DNA from: Haliea salexigens DSM 19537
GTDB lineage: Bacteria > Pseudomonadota > Gammaproteobacteria > Pseudomonadales > Halieaceae
DNA length: 64,000 nt
Direction: 5' to 3'
Assembly: GCF_000423125.1 (NCBI RefSeq)
Contig: NZ_AUHJ01000003.1
Location: 62,001-126,000, forward strand
The number at the start of each line of letters is the position of its first letter. Positions within the stretch are counted from its first letter, which is position 1. This document shows positions 1-7,426 of the stretch, one piece after another. Below the pieces are notes generated by a model that saw nothing but the letters and a program-made list of their open reading frames with translations, ran no database searches and was not told the origin of the DNA. The translations under genes and the position numbers were made by a program.

Positions 1-185
1 ACTTCTTCGGCCGCCAGAACAGCGCCCGACCGCAGATCGGGAGGCACATAAACCCGCAGCTGCTTGGGTGCCTGGCTCCAGCCAATCCAGAGCGCGAGAA
101 TGATCAGTCCTTGCAAGCCAATCACGATCCACAGGGAGCGCAAATGGGACCGCACGTTATCGATTTCGAGTCGGTAGCGGCGCAT
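1..185 (-). CDS. ICE conjugation protein, TIGR03746 (PFL_4703) family, 3' part cut by window edge
   Basis: The first 61 residues are visible, starting MRRYRLEIDNVRSHLRSLW. One membrane segment follows (about residues 18-38, IVIGLQGLIILALWIGW), then the start of a periplasmic domain. This short basic N-tail plus single transmembrane helix is typical of TIGR03746, a VirB8/TraE-like scaffold candidate of the ICE type IV secretion apparatus. A GGGAG Shine-Dalgarno sits about 8 nt before the ATG. The gene overlaps the end of the TIGR03750 gene by 29 nt, indicating translational coupling in one operon. The C-terminus is outside the window. Confidence 0.85.
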   Translation of the reverse strand, partial: MRRYRLEIDNVRSHLRSLWIVIGLQGLIILALWIGWSQAPKQLRVYVPPDLRSGAVLAAEE

Positions 186-537
186 AGTGCGTTCTCCCTA
201 TATCCCAGGACCCGCTGCGTAGCACCCAGGGCGTGCGATACAGCCCCATCGTCTGCAGCCGGATACGCAGCCATTGTTGGTAATAGCCTTCAGGCCGGCC
301 GCGTTTGATACGCTGAAACAGCGTCGCCAGAGTGACCACAGTGGCCACCACACCGACACCGGCGATACCAAAACCCATGGTGATGGCACCCAGCAACCAG
401 GCCAGTAACAGACTGAGGGGCAGCCATATCACAATGGCCAACCCCACAATCATGCCCAGCTCTGAAGAAGAGCAACCTTTAAAGATGGCGGGCTCGGCAT
501 TGAGCCGATCCGCCAGAATTTCATGGTCGTTGGACAT
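157..537 (-). CDS. ICE conjugation protein, TIGR03750 family
   Basis: 126 residues. A soluble N-terminus (MSNDHEILADRLNAEPAIFKG) leads into two adjacent membrane helices (about residues 28-50 and 53-75), then a short cytoplasmic tail. This layout resembles VirB3/TraL-type small inner-membrane components of type IV secretion, and the N-terminal signature fits TIGR03750. GGAGA lies 6 nt upstream of the ATG. It sits between the TIGR03745 pilin-like gene and TIGR03746, the order seen throughout PFGI-1-class elements. The role in pilus assembly is inferred from the family, not shown by the sequence. Confidence 0.88.
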   Translation of the reverse strand: MSNDHEILADRLNAEPAIFKGCSSSELGMIVGLAIVIWLPLSLLLAWLLGAITMGFGIAGVGVVATVVTLATLFQRIKRGRPEGYYQQWLRIRLQTMGLYRTPWVLRSGSWDIGRTHYAPLPTRNR

Positions 538-575
538 TCGCGTCTCCTACGGCAAGTTGATATTGACGCTGGCTG

Positions 576-953
576 TTAAATCACCCCTGCCGCTTCTGTG
601 AGCAGATAGCTGGCGAAGATCAGCACGATCGCGCCGACAATCCCCAGCACACCGACTTCAGCCCACTCTGCCTTGCCCTGGCGAGCTTCATTGAATTTTG
701 CGAAGCCCAGGTAGGCGATCCAGAGAAAACCCAGCACTGCAATGGCCAATCCGAGTACCAAGCCGCCATCCTTGATGTAGCCCTGAATCAAGCCGATCCA
801 GTCACCCGCCGGCGGCGCCGTACTCGGCGCAACCGGCGTCGGCAACGCCGCCCAGAGCGGCATTGGTAGTAGCACCGCGACCGCTGCCGATAGCGACTTG
901 CGGATGGCAACAGATTGCTTGTTGAAATCGTTTTTTGTATTTGATGTGTCCAT
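576..953 (-). CDS. ICE membrane protein, TIGR03745 family (VirB2/pilin-like)
   Basis: 125 residues. The signal-type N-terminus is long, with a hydrophobic core ending near residue 35 (PMPLWAALP), which resembles a leader peptidase site. The mature part has two hydrophobic segments (GGLVLGLAIAVLGFLWIAYLG and GVLGIVGAIVLIFASYLL) separated by a short polar loop with a lysine. This is the topology of conjugative pilins. Position and sequence fit TIGR03745. An AGAGGA ribosome-binding site precedes the ATG. The family assignment is solid; the pilin role is inference from topology. Confidence 0.86.
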   Translation of the reverse strand: MDTSNTKNDFNKQSVAIRKSLSAAVAVLLPMPLWAALPTPVAPSTAPPAGDWIGLIQGYIKDGGLVLGLAIAVLGFLWIAYLGFAKFNEARQGKAEWAEVGVLGIVGAIVLIFASYLLTEAAGVI

Positions 954-1064
954 AACAAATGTCCTCTTCTGTAATGCTGATAAAAAGGGGAACTACCCCC
1001 GCATCCCACTGCGCTGCATCGCCGTTTGCCCTTACCGGACTTTCTCGGTCTCAACTCGATCGAC

Positions 1065-1295
1065 TCACCGCAAATAGAAGCCCAGAACCATCAAAACAAG
1101 GCTTGCCCGCAGAGTGCTCCAGGTCAGATCAAAGAGCGTGGCCTGCCCTTCCTGCCATGCCCTAAAAGTGCCTAAAGCCACCCAAATCACCCAGACAAAC
1201 GCCAACACCAACACCATCGACGCGATGGCCGTCAGCATGGTGGCTGGGGTAATACCGGAACCGGCTTGAAAAGCTGTTTGTTGTGCGGCGTTCAT
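1065..1295 (-). CDS. ICE membrane protein, TIGR03758 family (DUF3262-like)
   Basis: 76 residues with two membrane helices (about 17-41 and 56-74). The N-terminal MNAAQQTAFQAGSG and the TFRAWQEGQ linker are characteristic of TIGR03758 (PFL_4701) proteins. These are small inner-membrane subunits found only in this ICE class and lie next to RAQPRD. It is transcribed leftward after the RAQPRD gene with an 8-nt gap, so the two are co-transcribed. The molecular role is not established for the family. Confidence 0.85.
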   Translation of the reverse strand: MNAAQQTAFQAGSGITPATMLTAIASMVLVLAFVWVIWVALGTFRAWQEGQATLFDLTWSTLRASLVLMVLGFYLR

Positions 1296-1303
1296 GACAA
1301 AAC

Positions 1304-1606
1304 CTATCGACGGTAATCGCCGCGCAATGGCGGAAATGAGCGAGGCTGAGCACGGGGAGAGTCGATGTGTGACTGGATGCCGTCCTTGATGTTCTTCAGG
1401 TCCTGACGCAACCAGTCATAACGAAATCGGATACGGGAATCCTGCTCGGCGTTGGCCTCAGCGCGCTTGATCAACAGTTCAAGAGCATTGAGCTCATGAA
1501 TGATTTTCGCCAGCGCCTCGCGCTCGGCGTCTGCATCGGCAAACGCCGTCGGCGCGACGCACAAGCCTAGAATCAGAAAAGTCGAAGGCCAGAATTGGCG
1601 TTTCAT
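1304..1606 (-). CDS. ICE protein, RAQPRD family
   Basis: 100 residues with a cleavable signal peptide (cleavage near AFADA, residue 24), followed by an alpha-helical periplasmic domain. The C-terminus carries RAQPRSFPPLRGDYRR, a one-residue variant of the RAQPRD signature that names the family (TIGR01690). GGGAG precedes the ATG. It is the first gene of the leftward transfer operon in this window. Its usual upstream neighbour, TIGR03747, is displaced about 9.7 kb to the right by the defence cargo. The function within the mating apparatus is unknown. Confidence 0.9.
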   Translation of the reverse strand: MKRQFWPSTFLILGLCVAPTAFADADAEREALAKIIHELNALELLIKRAEANAEQDSRIRFRYDWLRQDLKNIKDGIQSHIDSPRAQPRSFPPLRGDYRR

Positions 1607-1722
1607 GGCACTGTTGCTCCCGTGTTTTGGTACGGGGCATAGTGCGAGCTTTAGTTGGGAAGAACGATGGAAAATCTATTCGGTGGGTGGTGTGGTTTTA
1701 AGATTCCCTGGAAAAACTATTT

Positions 1723-1752
1723 GAACAATTAACCTGTTCATAATGACGAACA
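1723..1752. promoter_or_regulatory. Candidate operator cluster upstream of the RAQPRD operon
   Basis: Three GAACA/TGTTC half-sites lie in a 30-bp stretch: GAACA (1723-1727), TGTTC (1735-1739) and GAACA (1748-1752). They form two overlapping inverted repeats with 7- and 8-bp spacers. The cluster is about 120 bp upstream of the RAQPRD start, in AT-rich DNA, where the transfer-operon promoter would be expected. Binding by an ICE-encoded helix-turn-helix protein is inference. Confidence 0.35.
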
Positions 1753-1857
1753 TTTACTCGAATGCCGAATTTTCTCATACCCAAGAAAGGGAATTTAGTT
1801 CTTTTGGGGGATAGTATTTGCGATTGTGTATGTTATCTGGTTTTGTTTAATCATGCC

Positions 1858-1968
1858 GCCACTATATGTGGCAAGCTCTTAAATGTTCAGTGCTATGCAG
1901 GCCTAGCCGTAAGGCTCCCTTTCAGACCTTCCTACATGAGCTTTTGCCCCTGCAACTGGGGCTTTTTT
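1858..1968 (+). ncRNA. Candidate small RNA ending in an intrinsic terminator
   Basis: In a 525-bp gap without a convincing gene, the plus strand holds hairpin GCCAC/GTGGC (1858-1872), tetraloop hairpin AGCC-GTAA-GGCT (1905-1916), and a terminator (1946-1968). Neighbouring genes on both sides run the other way, so the terminator has no obvious gene to serve. A short plus-strand RNA is one explanation. No strong promoter was identified, so confidence is low. Confidence 0.3.
1946..1968 (+). terminator. Rho-independent terminator
   Basis: Stem GCCCC (1946-1950) pairs with GGGGC (1958-1962) across a 7-nt loop and is followed at once by six T residues (1963-1968). It reads on the plus strand, opposite to zorD and RAQPRD. 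Confidence 0.65.
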
Positions 1969-2049
1969 CGTGTACGCCAGGCATGGCGCATAGCGCTGTG
2001 ATAGGGCAAGTGTTGGCAAAAACAGGGCAAAACCTACTCACCCATAAAG

Positions 2050-2084
2050 TAAAAAAACCGAAAAAATCAAACCACTATGATTTT
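2050..2084 (-). terminator. Weak terminator-like hairpin after zorD
   Basis: On the minus strand, AAAATCA (2084-2078) pairs with TGATTTT (2069-2063), then TT-CGG and a seven-T run follow (2056-2050). The stem is AT-rich and therefore weak, but it lies about 50 bp past the zorD stop with T tracts in the right place. Confidence 0.4.
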
Positions 2085-2131
2085 CCGGGCTTTTATTTCT
2101 TAAACTGCCGATTTGAGAACCTTTTGGGCTG

Positions 2132-5100
2132 TCAAAAGCACCCAGCCAAATCATTTGCTTCAATACTTTGATTAGCGACGACCGCATCACTAAGATCGAC
2201 CTTATTAGCGAGAAGCCCGTTTAGTTGCTGATCGAAAGATCGAACACTTGGATGAAGCGCCATTGGAATATACACATTAACCTCCCGCTCTTGCCCGATC
2301 CGATACACCCTGTCAGTCGCCTGGGCTTCTTTAGCCGGATTCCAGTGGCGCTCTAAATGAATAACATTATTTGCCCCCACCACAGTCAAGCCTACACCTG
2401 CCGCCACAGGAGACATGACAATCACGCCAAAACCTTGCTCCGACTGAAAGCGGTCGATAATAGCCTTTCGGGTCATCGAATCCTGTTTGGTCGCTACCGC
2501 CTTGGTCTCACCATTGATAATCTCAACAGGGATTCTAAAGATCGTTGTAACTAGTGCGCAAACGTAGGCCTGCACAGCCTTGGTTTCTACAAAAACAAGC
2601 ACCTTTTCGCTTCTTTTTTCAATTTCTTTAAGAACTGCTACCAAAGATTGAATTTTTGCAGACAACTGCGCCTGCTTCAAAAGCTCATTCTGTGCACTGG
2701 GTATTGTCGACCGAGCGTCTATATCGTGATGAATACTGGCAACTTTTAGACGTCGTAAACTGGGAAGAATTATGCTTCTCTTGTCTTCTGGCTTGCTGCA
2801 TTTAACCTTAGCAATAATTTCGTCGTAATACGCTAATTGGGAGCCACTCATAACTCCTGAGAGTATGGGTAAAAAACCACCTCCCTCAGAGTCTTTATCT
2901 CCTGAGAATATCCGTTTCTCTGGTAAACCTTCCAACTTTTCTGCTTTAGTTCGCCGCAACATATAATCACCAACGCGAGAGCGAAGCTGTCTGCCAACGT
3001 CGAGTCGAACTTGCCCCAACGATTCAGGAGATGCAGCTAAAATTGGTGCGATAAAATCCCGCCTAAAGTCCTGCCAAGCGCCTAGCAAACCCGGCACTGC
3101 AGTATCAAAAAGACACCAAAAATCTTTGAGCGAATTCTCAACGGGAGTGCCTGTTGCTAAAAGCTTGAAATCTGCCTTCAAGCCCTTGGCTGCCCGCGTA
3201 GCTAATGCATTTGGATTTTTAAGATTCTGAGCCTCATCAAACGCAACAACACTCCAATCTATCCGACTTAAAGAAAACTGATAATCCCTAAGGGTTTGAT
3301 AGGTGGTCAAAACCAATCGACTGGGAAGATCCAATCTCTCAGATCCGTAAACCCCACCCACTTTAAGTGCGTAACGAATTTTATCTTGATCTTGAATCAC
3401 GTATGACTCTGGAAACTCTTGTAACGTTTCACGGCCCGCTCCCTTTATTCTGTATCGAGACAGTTCAGCTCCAGACTGTAGAACAACCATATCGGTAAAA
3501 GGTGATTTATTAAATGTTGCATCCACTTCGGCTTGCCAGTTCTCGATTAAACTTAGTGGGGCCACAATCAATGTAGGCTTCTGCGACATATTCCGCTTCT
3601 TACAACGCAAGTACCACTCAGCAATGGCAACCAACGTCATGTAGGTTTTGCCAAGCCCCATATCATCTGCAAGCAGAGCTCCACCGACTTCAGTAGCTTG
3701 TAAAATGTGATCAAGATGAGCCAGCATCCAACAGATGCCCTCCTCTTGGTGAGGATAAGGTAGGCGTTTCAGATTGCCCCTTTCGAATGTCTGCTGCGCT
3801 AAATCCAAGCCTGTTGCACGGGCATCTTTACTGAACTCAATGCTATCGTCATTACTGTCTATCGCAACAACAGCTCTTTCAGGCGTCGCATTTTCTTCGC
3901 CTTCAGAAAATCCAGGTTCTTCAGGCGTGCGATGTATACTCCCATCTTCTATTCCTGATCTAATGGCAGACAGGGAACTTTGCACTTTATTTTCGTCAGA
4001 AATATCGAAGATCCTATCTTCTATCTCGACTAACTGAGCACCAGTTTTCAGAGCATCATTAATTAATAATTCAACTTCCTCAAGCCTTTCCGCGCTGTCA
4101 ACAATATCACTCAGCTGCTCTGGAGGCTCAACGAAATCAGAGGCTTTCGAGAACCAATCTACACCAGACTTTTCGACATCGCCAAAATATCGATGGCTGA
4201 ATCTTTCTGCTCCGTGCACTCTTAATGAAAATCCAGTATCCAAATCAACCAGTGCCGCATTCAAATAAGCAGTAGGTGATTTCAAAAAGGAAGATACCTG
4301 CTCCTTAGGAATTCTTTGGTTGGTCAATATTTCCTTTGTTGCTTCGAGGCGCTTTTCATCAAGAAGTACGAACTTGTTTTTCACACGTAAGATACAATGC
4401 TCATCTCCATCTGAAATTTGGCCTAATCGCGCTTTAATATCATCAATGCCAATTCCTGACCCGAATGACGGGGTCAGCACTATATCTCCATTAGTTAGAG
4501 CGTCGATCGAGATGCCAATGGCATCAGGGCTAATAATTTCGAGATTGTTGAAATGGGCCAAGTCGATTGCCATGCCAGAGCGCTTAGCGAACTGCAACTG
4601 GAAAACCAGCCAATTATTTTCATATTCTCCGCGGCCCTCGGGGCTTAGCGCTCGATGATTGCTTAGAGCCGTTAGCGCCCGCCAATCTGCTGGTGTCAAC
4701 ATGTACATTTCATTCTCAGCCAGCTTGAGAAATGGCCCGCATACAGAATATCGCTGAACAATGCTTCCATCTTTCATAAGCAAATCAATGGATGCCTTAA
4801 AAGACGACTTGCCTGTATTGCCGTCAAACTTGCCAAGGTACTTACCAGAGTAGAGGTCAGGAAAATCGAAGAGCGATATAAAATCATCCCCAAGCTCTAC
4901 TGCATCAGCCGACATAATTGTAAAGCCGTTTGAATTTTTCACTGCTTTAGATTGCTCAGCCATGCCTTTCAGGTAGGCAAGCTGCATCCCGAAATGCGGA
5001 TTCTGCATTGCGAATCGCTCGGGCTCGGAAAGCACTTTGCGATCCATAATAAAGTCGATGCCTTCTCTGGGATCAACACGCCAGGTGATTAACGTTTCGT

Positions 5101-5143
5101 TCTTGGTTGACTTTAAGCTGTTGATGAAGTCCCTGATTCCCAT
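2132..5143 (-). CDS. zorD: Zorya type I protein ZorD, SNF2-family helicase/nuclease
   Basis: About 1003 residues. The N-terminal half has no motif I recognise; the C-terminal half is an SF2/SNF2 ATPase. Walker A LADDMGLGKT lies near residue 498, motif II FDEAQNLKNP near 634, motif III ATGTPVEN follows, and motif VI QATDRVYRIGQ lies near 944. In type I Zorya, ZorD is the cytoplasmic effector recruited to degrade invading phage DNA. Start: an upstream ATG at 5194 would overlap zorC by 47 nt, whereas the ATG at 5143 follows the zorC stop by 4 nt with GGGG 9 nt upstream, so 5143 is preferred. It is the last gene of zorABCD. Codon use is more AT-rich than in flanking transfer genes, suggesting separate acquisition. 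Confidence 0.92.
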   Translation of the reverse strand: MGIRDFINSLKSTKNETLITWRVDPREGIDFIMDRKVLSEPERFAMQNPHFGMQLAYLKGMAEQSKAVKNSNGFTIMSADAVELGDDFISLFDFPDLYSGKYLGKFDGNTGKSSFKASIDLLMKDGSIVQRYSVCGPFLKLAENEMYMLTPADWRALTALSNHRALSPEGRGEYENNWLVFQLQFAKRSGMAIDLAHFNNLEIISPDAIGISIDALTNGDIVLTPSFGSGIGIDDIKARLGQISDGDEHCILRVKNKFVLLDEKRLEATKEILTNQRIPKEQVSSFLKSPTAYLNAALVDLDTGFSLRVHGAERFSHRYFGDVEKSGVDWFSKASDFVEPPEQLSDIVDSAERLEEVELLINDALKTGAQLVEIEDRIFDISDENKVQSSLSAIRSGIEDGSIHRTPEEPGFSEGEENATPERAVVAIDSNDDSIEFSKDARATGLDLAQQTFERGNLKRLPYPHQEEGICWMLAHLDHILQATEVGGALLADDMGLGKTYMTLVAIAEWYLRCKKRNMSQKPTLIVAPLSLIENWQAEVDATFNKSPFTDMVVLQSGAELSRYRIKGAGRETLQEFPESYVIQDQDKIRYALKVGGVYGSERLDLPSRLVLTTYQTLRDYQFSLSRIDWSVVAFDEAQNLKNPNALATRAAKGLKADFKLLATGTPVENSLKDFWCLFDTAVPGLLGAWQDFRRDFIAPILAASPESLGQVRLDVGRQLRSRVGDYMLRRTKAEKLEGLPEKRIFSGDKDSEGGGFLPILSGVMSGSQLAYYDEIIAKVKCSKPEDKRSIILPSLRRLKVASIHHDIDARSTIPSAQNELLKQAQLSAKIQSLVAVLKEIEKRSEKVLVFVETKAVQAYVCALVTTIFRIPVEIINGETKAVATKQDSMTRKAIIDRFQSEQGFGVIVMSPVAAGVGLTVVGANNVIHLERHWNPAKEAQATDRVYRIGQEREVNVYIPMALHPSVRSFDQQLNGLLANKVDLSDAVVANQSIEANDLAGCF

Positions 5144-5147
5144 GTTA

Positions 5148-6632
5148 TTAAGCCCCGAACTTAGATTTATATTCCCGGTATCGATTTTTACCAATCAAAT
5201 CGCAGGGATTCACGGCAATACCGTGACCAACAATGAATTGGATAGCCTTATTCTGCCAGCCTAGGTGAACGTCATGTGTCAAATCTCTATATCCATCGAC
5301 GTTCTTAAATTCCCGATAGTACCTGTTTAAGATCCCAGTTCTTAAATCGCTATCAGAAACAACCTTTACCCCATAGTCCAAGATGTTAGTGCCCGTCGGG
5401 AGGCGATCTAAAAGCTTAAGCTTAAAGCTGTGGCTTCCCTCAATCATGTGAACATTTCCGGACAAATTTAAGTAAATCATCGAGGTCTGCTGCGACGCCA
5501 CAAGCGCATACTCGGGAAGCTCGTCCTTTTTGTAGTGGGACTTTAGATAATGTTCAGCGTATCTACTCAAAAAAAGACGGGAATGAATAACAATTCCTTG
5601 CTCCAGCAACCCCTCCATAAACCTCTTCCTAGACTCAAACATCCTTTCCATGTCTGTATTACTTCCATCCTTGGCGCTTTGCTCAAGCACCCTTAAAAAC
5701 AGGGCTAAATCAAAACGACTGAGCCATCCACGCATCAGTGCAATGCGCTTTTCACCAAGCAGTGTCCACCATTGTTGATAGTTCGAGCTGGATTTTGGCA
5801 CACGTGGATCACCCGCGATGGTTAGAATCGATCCCTGCCACGCCTGACTTATGGATTGCCCTTCTGAGCGGTCAATCAGCACTTCCAATATAGCGTGACC
5901 AAGTAAACGATTTCCGTCAAAAGGTGCGTTAACGACATCTTTCTTCACGATTTCATAAAGGATTTGATGCTCGGATCCGGCAGGAATGGTTTTCAAGGTA
6001 TCCAGGTAATACTGGTACCGACAGAGCGTTAAGAAACGACCGGCGCTAAACCCTGTAAGACCTAATATATTTAATGCACGATCAAAATCCAGATCCCTTT
6101 TTTTGGCGAAGGCCACTACATCAGCAGGCCCGGAAGAAGAGAACAGAATGGACGAATATTTTACGTAAGAAGATAAATCACTTGTGCCAGAATTTAAGCC
6201 CAATTGATTCAACTGCCCTTGAATGAACCCCTGCCAGTGTTTCAAAGCTTCCTTTTCTGCAACCGTATCGTACCGAACAAAATACGCCCTGATGAGCTGA
6301 ACTAATGAAAGTTTGCTGATAGGCATACGGGGAACTAAAAGAACATCTAACAAACCCCGATTCAAGGATATTCGACGTGCAAAATCATCAGATGAGGCCA
6401 GCAGAAATGTAAACGCCCGCACATCAATACAGCTTGTAATGCTCGCACTTAATGTTTGTGTATTGCCGTGCATTGACGCATTGAGTAACATCCTGCATGA
6501 GTCCTTGAATTTACCCGACCCCTTTCCTGCACCACGGGCAATGGATACCACTGTCTTTTCTGCCTCTCTTATAAGGCGGAAATCTGCATCCTGCCACTCT
6601 GGCAGGTTGATTTGCAAATCCGGCAGCCTCAT
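5148..6632 (-). CDS. zorC: Zorya type I protein ZorC (EH_Signature domain)
   Basis: 494 residues, mostly alpha-helical, with no transmembrane segment or signal peptide. The assignment rests mainly on its place between zorB and zorD and on its size, which is close to known ZorC proteins. The C-terminal part (KRIALMRGWLSRF, SRYAEHYLKSHY) is consistent with the EH_Signature domain that defines ZorC. In type I Zorya, ZorC and ZorD act in the cytoplasm and are recruited after the ZorAB motor senses infection. It starts 2 nt after the zorB stop and ends 4 nt before zorD. No catalytic motif can be picked out by eye. Confidence 0.85.
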   Translation of the reverse strand: MRLPDLQINLPEWQDADFRLIREAEKTVVSIARGAGKGSGKFKDSCRMLLNASMHGNTQTLSASITSCIDVRAFTFLLASSDDFARRISLNRGLLDVLLVPRMPISKLSLVQLIRAYFVRYDTVAEKEALKHWQGFIQGQLNQLGLNSGTSDLSSYVKYSSILFSSSGPADVVAFAKKRDLDFDRALNILGLTGFSAGRFLTLCRYQYYLDTLKTIPAGSEHQILYEIVKKDVVNAPFDGNRLLGHAILEVLIDRSEGQSISQAWQGSILTIAGDPRVPKSSSNYQQWWTLLGEKRIALMRGWLSRFDLALFLRVLEQSAKDGSNTDMERMFESRKRFMEGLLEQGIVIHSRLFLSRYAEHYLKSHYKKDELPEYALVASQQTSMIYLNLSGNVHMIEGSHSFKLKLLDRLPTGTNILDYGVKVVSDSDLRTGILNRYYREFKNVDGYRDLTHDVHLGWQNKAIQFIVGHGIAVNPCDLIGKNRYREYKSKFGA

Positions 6633-6634
6633 GT

Positions 6635-7426
6635 CTAATCCAAAGCCTGCTTAATTGCCTGATAGTCTTCAAGCGCGGGGCGTCTTACTGTAAAGCGAAT
6701 ATCAATGCGCCGGTTTTTACGTAGCGACTCCTCTTCGTCCAAAACACCTGAGGGACAAAGCGTGGCATCACTCACGTCAGAACTTGCGTTGGAACAGGGC
6801 ACTGGGCGCGTTTCAGCATAACCGCTGACTGAAAAGAGCTTCTTGCCTAAATGGTTACTCAGCATATCAAGGCGAGCGCCGTCATCCATCGCCTGATTCC
6901 AGTAATTCCATACGGAGATCGCCCGAAATGTTGACAGCCCCCAATTTCCCTTTATTGAGCGATTGCGATAAGGCACACGGTCGGTATGACCTTCAACAAA
7001 AATTGTATCCAGATATTTCCATCGATCCTCTTTGGTAATACTCGCGAAAAGCACTTTACCAATATCCAGCGCAATACGCTGTGACCTTTCATCGCCAGAA
7101 ATATCGAAGCGACCCTGCTCAAAAGTCAGTACATCCTCTGGAATCCGCAACACCGTATCGTTATCGCTTATTTTTACGGGAATATTCATAGCATTGAGCT
7201 CCTGCTCAATCTCTCGCAACAAGTCTTTCCTTACTTCTTCTGCTTTAGCAATCTCCTTTATTGCCTCGTCCCACTGCTCACTCTTTTGCGTCAATTCCAG
7301 AATCAGCGCTACAGCCGCCAGAACAAAGATAACTAACAGGCCTGCCATGATGTCTGAAAAAGAAATCCAATAAGGATTTTCCTCATCCACCTGGTGATTG
7401 TTGTAGCGGCCGTTTAGCGTTCTCAT
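6635..7426 (-). CDS. zorB: Zorya protein ZorB, MotB/OmpA-like stator subunit
   Basis: 263 residues. A short cytoplasmic tail precedes a single membrane helix, SFSDIMAGLLVIFVLAAVAL (residues 22-41), with the conserved proton-path aspartate at residue 25. A coiled linker (residues 45-75) and an OmpA-like peptidoglycan-binding domain follow (FVEGHTDRVPYRN, NWGLSTFRA). This is the ZorB layout. ZorA5-ZorB2 forms a proton-driven membrane motor that senses phage-induced envelope damage. It overlaps zorA by ATGA (7423-7426). A QEEE-like acidic stretch before KNRRIDIRF is typical of OmpA C-termini. Confidence 0.93.
   Translation of the reverse strand: MRTLNGRYNNHQVDEENPYWISFSDIMAGLLVIFVLAAVALILELTQKSEQWDEAIKEIAKAEEVRKDLLREIEQELNAMNIPVKISDNDTVLRIPEDVLTFEQGRFDISGDERSQRIALDIGKVLFASITKEDRWKYLDTIFVEGHTDRVPYRNRSIKGNWGLSTFRAISVWNYWNQAMDDGARLDMLSNHLGKKLFSVSGYAETRPVPCSNASSDVSDATLCPSGVLDEEESLRKNRRIDIRFTVRRPALEDYQAIKQALD

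Noticed and set aside
1762-2171. Two plus-strand frames of 79 and 101 codons in the gap left of zorD
   Set aside because: They run through a terminator hairpin, lack ribosome-binding sites and have non-protein-like composition.
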